Part shown: piece after piece, positions 32,916 through 40,531 of the stretch
How the letters are laid out: each line of letters starts with the position of its first letter
Position numbering within the stretch: the stretch's first letter is position 1
NCBI RefSeq assembly: GCF_003259315.1
Contig: NZ_QLLT01000002.1
Span: forward strand, 186,001 to 250,000
Direction: 5' to 3'
Origin: Kitasatospora sp. SolWspMP-SS2h
GTDB lineage: Bacteria > Actinomycetota > Actinomycetes > Streptomycetales > Streptomycetaceae
DNA: 64,000 nucleotides
Notes under the pieces: model-generated
Seen by the model: the letters and a program-made list of their open reading frames with translations, nothing else
Told to the model about the DNA's origin: nothing
Databases searched by the model: none
Translations under genes and position numbers: made by a program

Positions 32916-32916
32916 G

Positions 32917-33615
32917 TCAGTGCACTCCGCCAAGGAATAGTGTCTCGCCGGTGACGAACCGGGACTGCGGTGAGAGGAGGAACTCGACGGGTCCGACGAC
33001 GTCGTCGGTGTCGCACATCCGCTTGATGGCCTGGCGCTGGACCAGGGCGTCGATCTTCTCGGCCGGCACCGTCCGGGTCAGGACGGTGCGCACCGGCGGC
33101 AGCCCGAGCCCGTTGACCCGGATGCCGAACTCGGCCAGCTCCTTGCTCATCACCCGGGTGAGCTGCTCGACGGCCGCCTTGCTGGCGGAGTAGAGCAGCT
33201 GGCCCTCCAGCGCCCACGGCACGGCGACCGTGGAGACGTTGAGGATCGCGGGGGACGGCTCGGTGCTCCGGCGGAGGAGTTTGACGGCCTCCCGGGAGCA
33301 GCTGAGGACGGCGAAGAAGTTGACGTCGAACAGGTGCCGGGCGGTCTCGTCGGGGGTGAGCATGAAGTGGTTCATGGTCGCCACCCCCGCGTTGTTGACC
33401 ACCGCGTCGAGCGAGCCGTGGCTGGCCCGCAGCGAGCGGAACAGCGCCTTGACCTGCCGGGGGTCGGTGAGGTCCGCCTCGTGGTGGGTGTACTCCGGAT
33501 GCTCGATGGTCGACGGCCGGCGGCTGCACCCGACGACCCGGTGGCCGAGGTCGAGGAAGTGCCGGGCGAGGGCCTTGCCGATGCCGGTGCGGGTGCCCGT
33601 GATCAGGATGATCAT
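32917..33615 (-). CDS. short-chain dehydrogenase/reductase
   Basis: This 232-residue classical SDR has the cofactor motif TGTRTGIGKA at residues 6-15, NNAG at 74-77, the catalytic Ser128 (NVSTVA) and YSASK with Tyr142 and Lys146. The C-terminus LFLGGVH is FabG-like. It likely reduces a beta-keto or oxidises a hydroxy group of the ACP-bound acyl chain with NADPH. It sits between the ACP gene (34-base gap) and the ligase gene (1-base gap). Confidence 0.9.
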   Translation of the reverse strand: MIILITGTRTGIGKALARHFLDLGHRVVGCSRRPSTIEHPEYTHHEADLTDPRQVKALFRSLRASHGSLDAVVNNAGVATMNHFMLTPDETARHLFDVNFFAVLSCSREAVKLLRRSTEPSPAILNVSTVAVPWALEGQLLYSASKAAVEQLTRVMSKELAEFGIRVNGLGLPPVRTVLTRTVPAEKIDALVQRQAIKRMCDTDDVVGPVEFLLSPQSRFVTGETLFLGGVH

Positions 33616-33649
33616 GTCTGCGCTGTCGTCGGCCGCGGGGCCGTCCGCC

Positions 33650-33976
33650 CTAGGCCCCCTGCCCGGCGAGCTCGCCCTCGCCGCGGGCCAGCGCCAGCTC
33701 CTCCTCGATGAAGGCGATCAGGCGGCGGCCGCTGCTGAACGGGCTGACCCGGCGGGAGACGGCCTTCGCCGAGGTGAGCGAGATCTCGACGTCGAACTCG
33801 TCCTCCAGCGCCTCCTCGACCAGCACCAGGAAGTTCACCAGGTGCATCGAGTCGAAGACCCCGGCGTCGCCGTACAGGCAGACCTCCCGCAGGTCGTCGG
33901 TCGGGATCTTCTCCTCGCGGCGTTCGTTCAACTCGTCGACGACGCCGGCGAGCAGTTCGAGGAGCTGGTCCTCCAT
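33650..33976 (-). CDS. acyl carrier protein
   Basis: This is a 108-residue acidic, four-helix carrier protein. The phosphopantetheine site is Ser43 in GVFDSMHLVNFL. The following helix (VLVEEALEDEFDVEISL) and the segment SPFSSGRRLIAFIEEEL match carrier proteins that work with stand-alone ligases. It is longer than FabD/FabG-cluster ACPs and has a ~15-residue C-terminal tail. GAGAGG precedes the ATG. It should hold the acyl group during reduction, halogenation and transfer. Confidence 0.88.
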   Translation of the reverse strand: MEDQLLELLAGVVDELNERREEKIPTDDLREVCLYGDAGVFDSMHLVNFLVLVEEALEDEFDVEISLTSAKAVSRRVSPFSSGRRLIAFIEEELALARGEGELAGQGA

Positions 33977-34039
33977 GGCGGTTCCTCTCAGGTCGGTCAG
34001 GGGTCTGCGCCCGGCGGGCGGCAGGGGTGGGGGAGTGGT

Positions 34040-35368
34040 TCAGTGCTGGGCGGCGGGCTCGGACGCCGGTTCGTCCGCGGGGCCGGCCGCGGGGCCGTCC
34101 GCAGTCGCGTCCTGCGGCGGGAGTTCGGCCCGGGCGAGCCGGCCGCCGAGCACGCTCACCGCGGCGGCGGTGCCCAGGAACAGCACGGCGAGGACGAGCA
34201 GCCCGGCGGTCTCCCGGGCGAGCAGCAGGCCGAGCAGGGCGGGGCCGACGATGCCCGCGGCCGAGGTGCCCAGGTTGAACACCGACAGGTACTCGGTGCG
34301 CCGCTCCTCGGGCGCGTGCCGGTACGACAGCTCCCAGCCGCCGGCGCCCTGGAGCAGCTCGCCGCAGGTGAGGACGGCGGTCGCGGCCACCAGCAGGCCG
34401 ATGGTCAGCCAGCGGTCGGTGTGCATGGTGGCGATCAGCAGCAGGCTGAAGGCGGCCAGCGCGAGCCCGGCGTTGCGCAGCGCGCGGGTGCCGTCCCGGG
34501 TGCTCTTGACGTTCTTGGCGAACGGCACCTGAAGGACGATCGCCAGGCCGGTGTTGACCGCGAACAGCGCGCTCAGCATGCCGACCGGGGCGTTGGTGGA
34601 CTGCACGATCCACAGCGGCAGGCCGATGCCCAGCAGCACGGTGTGCAGGAACATCACCCCGTTGGCGGCCGTCAGGCCCAGGTAGCGGCGGTCCCGGCCG
34701 ACCACGAGCAGCCCGGCGTGCCAGCGGGCCGGGGCCTTCTCGGCGAGCGCCTTCTCGACGGTGGCGGCGGCGGGTTCGGTCCGGAGCAGGCCGAACACGC
34801 CCGCCGCGGACAGGCACAGCACGGCGCCGATCAGCAGGACGGCGCGCAGCATCCCGGTGCCGCCGACGGCGAGGAACGGCGCGGCGGCCAGCGCGCCCGC
34901 CGACATGCCGACGTTGATGACCGAGCTGATCACGCCCAGGGTGCGGGTCCGGTCGGCCTCCCCGGCGACGCCGTTCACCAGCAGCTGCACCATCGGGAAG
35001 ACCGGGCCCTGCGAGATCGCGAACAGCGAGGCGAACAGGGTGAAGGTGTACACGTCGTGGGTGAAGGCCAGCGCCGCGAACCAGGTCGCCCGCCACACCT
35101 GGAGGACGCGCAGCAGCCGCAGCGGCCCCCAGCGGTTGGCCAGCAGGCTGACCGGCACGGTGGTCAGGAAGCCCACCAGTCCGGCGATGGTCAGCCCGGT
35201 GCCGATCTGGGCGGCGCTCAGGCCGGCGCCCTTGAGGAAGTAGACGGTGCCGCCGGCCAGGTAGAGGCCGCTGCTGCTGGCGTACACGACCACGCCGGAG
35301 GCGATGATCCGGCCGCCCCGGCTGGGCAGCGTGTAGGTGCTCAGCAGCCTGCGCAGGACGCCGGTCAC
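34040..35368 (-). CDS. MFS transporter (probable product exporter)
   Basis: This 442-residue membrane protein has 12 hydrophobic segments. LLANRWGPLRLLRVLQVWRA corresponds to the loop 2-3 region of the major facilitator family, and TRDGTRALRNAG lies in the equivalent loop of the second half. The Asp/Pro/Ala-rich C-terminal tail (about 30 residues) is cytoplasmic. The GTG start overlaps the stop of the ATP-grasp gene (GTGA) and follows GGAGGG. By context it exports the product of the cluster and may provide resistance. Confidence 0.87.
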   Translation of the reverse strand: MTGVLRRLLSTYTLPSRGGRIIASGVVVYASSSGLYLAGGTVYFLKGAGLSAAQIGTGLTIAGLVGFLTTVPVSLLANRWGPLRLLRVLQVWRATWFAALAFTHDVYTFTLFASLFAISQGPVFPMVQLLVNGVAGEADRTRTLGVISSVINVGMSAGALAAAPFLAVGGTGMLRAVLLIGAVLCLSAAGVFGLLRTEPAAATVEKALAEKAPARWHAGLLVVGRDRRYLGLTAANGVMFLHTVLLGIGLPLWIVQSTNAPVGMLSALFAVNTGLAIVLQVPFAKNVKSTRDGTRALRNAGLALAAFSLLLIATMHTDRWLTIGLLVAATAVLTCGELLQGAGGWELSYRHAPEERRTEYLSVFNLGTSAAGIVGPALLGLLLARETAGLLVLAVLFLGTAAAVSVLGGRLARAELPPQDATADGPAAGPADEPASEPAAQH

Positions 35369-37845
35369 CGGCCCTCCTCCTGGTCGTTCGGGGTGGCGGA
35401 CAGCGGCTCGACCTCGGCGCGGACCAGGGCCGCGGCGCGGTCCAGGACCTCCCCGCACTCCTCGGGGGTCTCCCCGGTGGCGATCACGGCGGCCAGCCGC
35501 GGCACGATGCCGCGCGGCGGCAGCAGCAGCCGCGTCCCGGGCCCGGCCAGCGGCACGATCCGCTCGACGCCGGGCACGGCCGCGGCGGCGGCGGTGTCCA
35601 GCGCGCGGACGGTGCCGTCGTGCGCGGGGTAGAGGAAGCGCACCTCGGCGCAGCGGTCGTACGGCTGGACGAGGTCGGGTTCCGCGCCGAGGGCGAGGTC
35701 CAGGGCGGCGGCGGTCAGGTCGACGCCGTTGGCGAGCCGGCCCAGCAGCGGGATGAAGTCGCCGCCGAGGCGGCCGTTCAGCTCGACCAGCCGGGGGCCG
35801 GCCGCGGTGAGCCGCACCTCGGCGTGGGTGACGCCGGTGGTGACGCCCAGCGCGCGGTGGGCGGCGGTGACCAGCTCGACCAGCTCCTCGGCCCACGGCT
35901 CGTGCCGCCAGGGCGCGGCGAGGTGGCCGACCTCCTCGAAGAACGGGTCGTAGCCGAGGCGCTTGCGCACCACGTTCACCGGGCGGACCCCGCCGTCGCG
36001 GACCACCGAGTCCACGCTGACCTCGGGGCCGTCGAGGTACTCCTCCAGGACCAGGCCGTCCAGCGCGTCCAGGCCGGGGTAGGCGGCGTCGGAGGCGTGG
36101 TGGTAGAGCGCCCGCAGCCGGTCGGCGTCGGGGGCGACCACCACGCCGACGCTGCCGGCCAGCGAGCGCGGCTTGACCACGACGGGGTAGCCGATCGCCC
36201 CGGCGGCGGCCAGCGCCTCCTGCGGGCCGTGCACGTGGGCGTGGCCGACCCCGGCGACGCCCTGCTCGGCCAGCAGCCGGCGGGTGGCGAGCTTGTCGCG
36301 GCAGTTGCGGGCCGCCTCGGGCGACATGTGCGGCAGGCCCAGGCGGTGGGCGGCCTCGGCGGTGGCCTCCAGCAGCACCTCGTCCCAGGTGAACACGCCG
36401 ACCCGACCGGTCCGCCCGGCGGCGGCCGCGCCGATCGCCCGGACCAGTTCCTCGGGGGTGGCGGCCTCCACCTGCCGGTGGCCGGTCAGGTAGCGCTCCT
36501 GCCAGTCGGCGCCGGTGGCGGTGACCAGGGCCAGCTCGGCGCGGGCGGCGGCGGCCTCGAAGGCGTACTCGCGGTAGGCCCGGCCGCCGCTGCCGACCAG
36601 CACCACCAGGTCGGGCGCGGACGGGTCGACCGGCGCGCACCGGAAGTCGAAGTCGGCGACGGTGTGCTCCACCGCGGCCCGCACCTCGGCGCTGCTCGCG
36701 CCGCGGAAGCGGAACCGGGCACCGGAGTGCTCGTAGCCGGGCAGGTCGGCGAGCAACTGGCCGACCACGGGCACGCGTGCGGCGTACGGGCCGGCCGCCG
36801 TTCCGGCCCGGCTCCCGGCGGCGGTGACCCGGCAGGGGCGGACGGCCGGGGTGGGCACCAGCAGCCAGCCGCCGCGCTCCCCGGCCGTCGGGCCGCCGGT
36901 GCGGGCCGCCTCCGGCAGCGGCGCGTCCAGCTGGACGGCGAAGGCGGCCGCCATCAGGTCGACGCCGTGCACCTCCCGCCACAGGAACGGGATCTCCGCT
37001 CCGCCCGGGCGGGCGCCGACCTCCAGCACCTGCAGTTCGGGGGCGTCCGGCGGCCCGGACCGGAACAGCTCCAGGTGGAACACCCAGGCGCCGTCCGACA
37101 GGGCGCGCGTCACCCGGTCGGTGAACTGGCCGATCGCGGCCAGCAGTTCGGGGTCGTCCAGCTCCACCGAGCCGAGCGCCGCGCCCTCGGTGAAGCCCAG
37201 GCAGGTGTTCAGGTAGGCCGAGGCCCGCCAGGCCCCCAGCCCCGTCCCGGTGGCCACGCCGTCCACGTGCAGCACCTCGTGCGGCAGGTACGGCTGGACC
37301 AGCACCGGCACGTCCGGCGGGAAGGCGTAGGCGGCCAGTTCGGCCTCGCCGTCGAGCCGGGTGACGCCCGCGCTCGCCGTCCCGCGCACCGGCTTCACCA
37401 GCACCGGCCAGCCGTGCACGGCGGCGAAGGCGCGCACCGCGGCGTGGTCCGGCGCGGGCTCGGTCGCCGGGACGGGCACCCCGGCGGCGGCCAGCCGACG
37501 GGCCATCACCAGCTTGTCCCGGAACGGCGCGAGCCCCTCCGAGCGCTCGCCCGGGACGCCCAGCTCCTCGCGCAGCTCGGCCGCCATGTCCAGGTCGACC
37601 TCGTGCAGCGCCACCACCCGGGCGGGCGTGCCGAACTCCTCGACCAGCGCGGCCACGGCCTCCCGCACCGCCTTGCCGTCCTCGGTGCTGTCGACGACCC
37701 GCACCGCGGCCGCCCCCTCGGGCAGCGCGGGCGCGGCCCGGCGGGTCGTCACGTAGCTGACCCGGTGGGTGCGGTGGTCCAGGTAGGAACCGTAGTCCGC
37801 GTAACTGTCACTCCAGCGGTGGAGGACGACGACGTGTTCTGACAC
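35365..37845 (-). CDS. fused tandem ATP-grasp amide ligase
   Basis: This 826-residue protein is built from two complete ATP-grasp units. Unit 1 (about 1-400) shows KLVMARRLAAAGVPVPATE, WPVLVKPVRGTASAGVTRL and the Mg-binding ELQVLEVGARPGG. Unit 2 (about 420-826) shows KLATRRLLAEQG, YPVVVKPRSLAGSVGVVV, LVLEEYLDGPEVSVDS and RLVELNGRLGGDF. Both keep the ATP-binding Lys and the acidic metal ligands, so both may be active. ATP-grasp ligases of this branch join carboxylates to amines through acyl phosphates, as in dipeptide antibiotics. A fusion of two is uncommon and suggests two successive amide bonds. GGGAGGGGAA precedes the GTG start. It lies 185 bases after the condensation-domain gene. Confidence 0.88.
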   Translation of the reverse strand: MSEHVVVLHRWSDSYADYGSYLDHRTHRVSYVTTRRAAPALPEGAAAVRVVDSTEDGKAVREAVAALVEEFGTPARVVALHEVDLDMAAELREELGVPGERSEGLAPFRDKLVMARRLAAAGVPVPATEPAPDHAAVRAFAAVHGWPVLVKPVRGTASAGVTRLDGEAELAAYAFPPDVPVLVQPYLPHEVLHVDGVATGTGLGAWRASAYLNTCLGFTEGAALGSVELDDPELLAAIGQFTDRVTRALSDGAWVFHLELFRSGPPDAPELQVLEVGARPGGAEIPFLWREVHGVDLMAAAFAVQLDAPLPEAARTGGPTAGERGGWLLVPTPAVRPCRVTAAGSRAGTAAGPYAARVPVVGQLLADLPGYEHSGARFRFRGASSAEVRAAVEHTVADFDFRCAPVDPSAPDLVVLVGSGGRAYREYAFEAAAARAELALVTATGADWQERYLTGHRQVEAATPEELVRAIGAAAAGRTGRVGVFTWDEVLLEATAEAAHRLGLPHMSPEAARNCRDKLATRRLLAEQGVAGVGHAHVHGPQEALAAAGAIGYPVVVKPRSLAGSVGVVVAPDADRLRALYHHASDAAYPGLDALDGLVLEEYLDGPEVSVDSVVRDGGVRPVNVVRKRLGYDPFFEEVGHLAAPWRHEPWAEELVELVTAAHRALGVTTGVTHAEVRLTAAGPRLVELNGRLGGDFIPLLGRLANGVDLTAAALDLALGAEPDLVQPYDRCAEVRFLYPAHDGTVRALDTAAAAAVPGVERIVPLAGPGTRLLLPPRGIVPRLAAVIATGETPEECGEVLDRAAALVRAEVEPLSATPNDQEEGR

Positions 37846-38029
37846 TTCCCCTCCCGGGGGAACGGCGGAGCTGGGGCAGGGAAAAGGCGGCGGCGCCGGA
37901 AAAGGAGGTGCCGGAGAGCGGGACGGCCGGAGGCGGGGTTCCTGGAATTCGGGTGCCGGGGGCGCACGCCGGAAAGGCGGCGCGGTGGGCGGGAATCCGG
38001 TGGAAATCGGGCGCGGTGGGGCGGAGGCG

Positions 38030-39328
38030 CTATTCGACCGATTCGGCCGGTTCAGCCGGTTCGGCCGGTTCGGCAGGTTTCGCGGCGGCCGAGACCAGGA
38101 CGTCCTCCAGCGCGAGCAGGATCTCCGTCACCGCCTTGAAGTCCGCCGAGGAGGAATTCTCCCGCAGGGTGCTGGTGAGGGCGTCGCCGTCCTGCACCTG
38201 GAGGTAGAGCGGCGCCCCGATGTTGCGCCCGCCGGTGCCGGTCTCCATCGCGGAGTTCACCGGCGTCTGATCCCGCTGGTACTCGCCGAGGTAGTTGAAG
38301 AAGTAGCGGAAGAAGCCGCTGACCGACCCGGCGAAGGAGCCGTTGACGGTGCCCGTGTAGCCGTGCTCCGCACCCGCCAGCAGCGCGTCGTCGACGTTGT
38401 AGGCGGCGTGCTTGTACGAGCGGATCAGCTCCCAGTGGACGCGGGTGGCGAACGCGCCGAACCCCTCGTCCGGGACGGTCTGCACCAGCAGCGGGATGAT
38501 CTGGTTCTGGGCGGCCACCAGGCCCTCCCAGCGCGGGTCGCTGCGGTTGTTCGCGTAGACCGCGACCAGCACCCGCTCCTCGCCGGTGTGCCGCGCCAGC
38601 GCCGCGCAGAAGGCCGCCAGCAGCACCGAGGGCGCCGAGACGCCCAGGCGCTCGGCGAGCGTGCGCACCGCCTCGCCGGCCGGCACCGAACCGTGCCGGG
38701 CCCACCGGCTGGTGACCGCCTCGGGGGCCGCGTCCCGGGCCATCGGCGGGGCGTCGGCGAGCACCTGCCGCCAGTGCCGCAGCGCCGCCCGGCGGCGGTT
38801 GCCGCGGGCCTCGGACCACTGCTCGGCGGCCAGCTCGCGGCAGCTGGGGGCCGCGCCGGGCAGCTCCCCGCCCGCCACCAGGACGCCGAACTCCTCGTGC
38901 AGCTGGTTGATCGCCCAGGCGTCCACCGCGATGTGGTGGAAGCAGATCGCCAGCGCGGCCGGCACCCCCCGCTCGGTGACCAGCGCGGCCCGCCAGGGCC
39001 GGTCCGCCGCCGGGTCGAACGGGACCGCCGCCAGCTCCGCGGACACCTCCGCGGGCACCCCCTCGACCAGGTCGAGACCGGTGGGCGCGGCCGGCCCGAC
39101 CAGCTGGACGAGACCGCCGTCCGCCGTCTCCGCGTACCGCGTGCGCAGCGACTCGTGGCGCGCCTCCAGGCGCTCCAGGGCCCGTTCGACCGCGTCCGGG
39201 CCGGTGCCCGGGGGGAGGGCCCAGGTCTGGGGGAGGTTGCAGGCGGTGGGCGGGATGTTCGCGATGGAACGCCAGAGCGAGAGCTGCCCGAAAGTGGCTG
39301 GTCCACTGACAACGGAAGAATTTTGCAT
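38030..39328 (-). CDS. stand-alone NRPS condensation domain
   Basis: This 432-residue protein consists of a single condensation domain. The C1-like TFGQLSLWRS lies near the start, and the catalytic motif HHIAVDAW is intact (H131, H132, D136). The second half has the acceptor-side fold (VLVAVYANNRSDPRWEGLV, NQIIPLLVQT). No adenylation, carrier or thioesterase domain is attached. The C-terminus is a PAE tripeptide repeat. It would condense an ACP-bound acyl group with a free or carrier-bound amine. ATG 39328 is preferred over upstream starts because AAGGTG lies 8 bases before it. It is the first gene of the operon, about 170 bases from its promoter. Confidence 0.88.
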   Translation of the reverse strand: MQNSSVVSGPATFGQLSLWRSIANIPPTACNLPQTWALPPGTGPDAVERALERLEARHESLRTRYAETADGGLVQLVGPAAPTGLDLVEGVPAEVSAELAAVPFDPAADRPWRAALVTERGVPAALAICFHHIAVDAWAINQLHEEFGVLVAGGELPGAAPSCRELAAEQWSEARGNRRRAALRHWRQVLADAPPMARDAAPEAVTSRWARHGSVPAGEAVRTLAERLGVSAPSVLLAAFCAALARHTGEERVLVAVYANNRSDPRWEGLVAAQNQIIPLLVQTVPDEGFGAFATRVHWELIRSYKHAAYNVDDALLAGAEHGYTGTVNGSFAGSVSGFFRYFFNYLGEYQRDQTPVNSAMETGTGGRNIGAPLYLQVQDGDALTSTLRENSSSADFKAVTEILLALEDVLVSAAAKPAEPAEPAEPAESVE

Positions 39329-39505
39329 GACAACGCACCTTGCAGTGAATAATTCTGCGCATTGGTGGAGCGAAGGAATGGGGCGCTTCGGGGAGAAGAT
39401 GCCAAGCACGCTTCGTTGCGTGAATCAGCCCGTGTCGGTCGTCAACGGATCGAGCGGCCGGACATCCGATCGGGATCGGCCGCGCCGGTAACCGGCGGAC
39501 GCCCA

Positions 39506-39535
39506 TTTATAGCAACGTCGGGCAGCGCCGGACAA
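39506..39535 (-). promoter_or_regulatory. promoter of the biosynthetic operon
   Basis: On the minus strand TTGTCC (complement of 39530-39535) and TATAAA (complement of 39506-39511) are 18 bases apart, an unusually good match to the housekeeping sigma consensus for this genome. Transcription would begin near 39499, leaving a leader of about 170 bases. The leader contains a small hairpin, CACGC-TTCGTT-GCGTG (39407-39422). Confidence 0.65.
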
Positions 39536-40430
39536 GACTTTCGGTCACACTCGGTGCACCACTGATCCCCCCCGGCGCTCACCCGTGGAACCCGGGTACA
39601 CGGAGCACCCTTCCCCCACCTGGCCCTCCGTCGGAGAACCGCACCCCGGCCGGGCCCGCCGGGACGGTTCACCTTATGTGGCGCACCCTGGACCGTTCCG
39701 GCACTCCACACTTCCCGGAAACCTCTCATTAACACGCGGGCGGTCCGGCGATCCGTTCCCTCCGCGCGGCCGTGGTCCGGCGATGCCCGGACCGGCGGCA
39801 CCCTCCCGCCGCCGGGCCGCCGACCAGCGCGAACGAGGTTCCCCGCCCTGCGGGTTCGCCCCCGCGCCACCCGGCGAACCCCGGAACGCCGCCCCCGCGG
39901 AGCCGGGCACGTTCCGCCCCACACCGGCCCAGCCCGCGACACCCCGCCCATACGGCAGAAATGCCCCGATCCACGTTTTGCGGAACAACTCCTGAACGCG
40001 CGGGTCCGCCTCCGGCGGCCGTCACTCCTATCGGGTGCCCGGCAGGAGGCCGGGACCATTAACGTATTGTCATGGCCGAGGCAAAAAATGGCGCGGACGG
40101 GTGGGCGCGCCGCGGCTGCGGATCTGCGCGTCCGGGTGGGGGCCGCACACCGCCGGGAACGCGTTCCAGGCGGAGCGGCCGTCGAACAGCCGTGGCACCA
40201 CCCGCCGTTCCGGTACCGGCGCGCGGGCCGTCGACACGTCCGTCTCCCGCGCCCGCTCCCACGGTATGGGCCCGGCCGGCCCGCAGGCCGGTCGGCGCAG
40301 CCCGCCCGCGGCCCGGAACCTGCCCGGTACCTCTCCCCCCGCGCCCGTGGGCGGACTCCCGCCGGTCCACCCGAGGCCGCCCCCCGTCGCCGTGGGCGGT
40401 AGGCGGTAAAGGGTCGGAAAAGAATCTGTT
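39536..40430. other. 900-base stretch without a convincing gene
   Basis: Open frames exist on both strands but read as Pro/Arg/Gly-rich nonsense with no domain-like segments and no good start signals. No RNA gene, tandem array or long inverted repeat was seen. It separates the biosynthetic operon (leftward) from the ALF-repeat gene (rightward). Confidence 0.5.
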
Positions 40431-40458
40431 ATGACCAAGAGGAAGGTTCCGATACGAT
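40431..40458 (+). promoter_or_regulatory. possible promoter of the ALF-repeat gene
   Basis: ATGACC (40431-40436) and TACGAT (40453-40458) are 16 bases apart, about 75 bases before the start codon, in a locally AT-richer patch. Confidence 0.35.
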
Positions 40459-40531
40459 CCCCGGGTTCGCTGCCGTGTGATCATCCGCCACGGCCGCGCC
40501 CGTCACGCGCACCACCTTCCCAGGGAGAACC

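Noticed and set aside
28526..39328. Chloramphenicol gene cluster
   Set aside because: The halogenase resembles CmlS, but there is no aminodeoxychorismate pathway, CmlP-type NRPS or CmlA oxygenase; other genes do not fit.
28526..39328. RiPP cluster using the ATP-grasp protein as a modifying ligase
   Set aside because: No short precursor gene with a leader-like sequence was seen beside the ATP-grasp gene, and the condensation domain and ACP argue for a small-molecule route.
39585..40484. Several 100-140-codon open frames on both strands
   Set aside because: All are rich in Pro, Arg and Gly, lack ribosome sites and overlap one another; the region is treated as non-coding.
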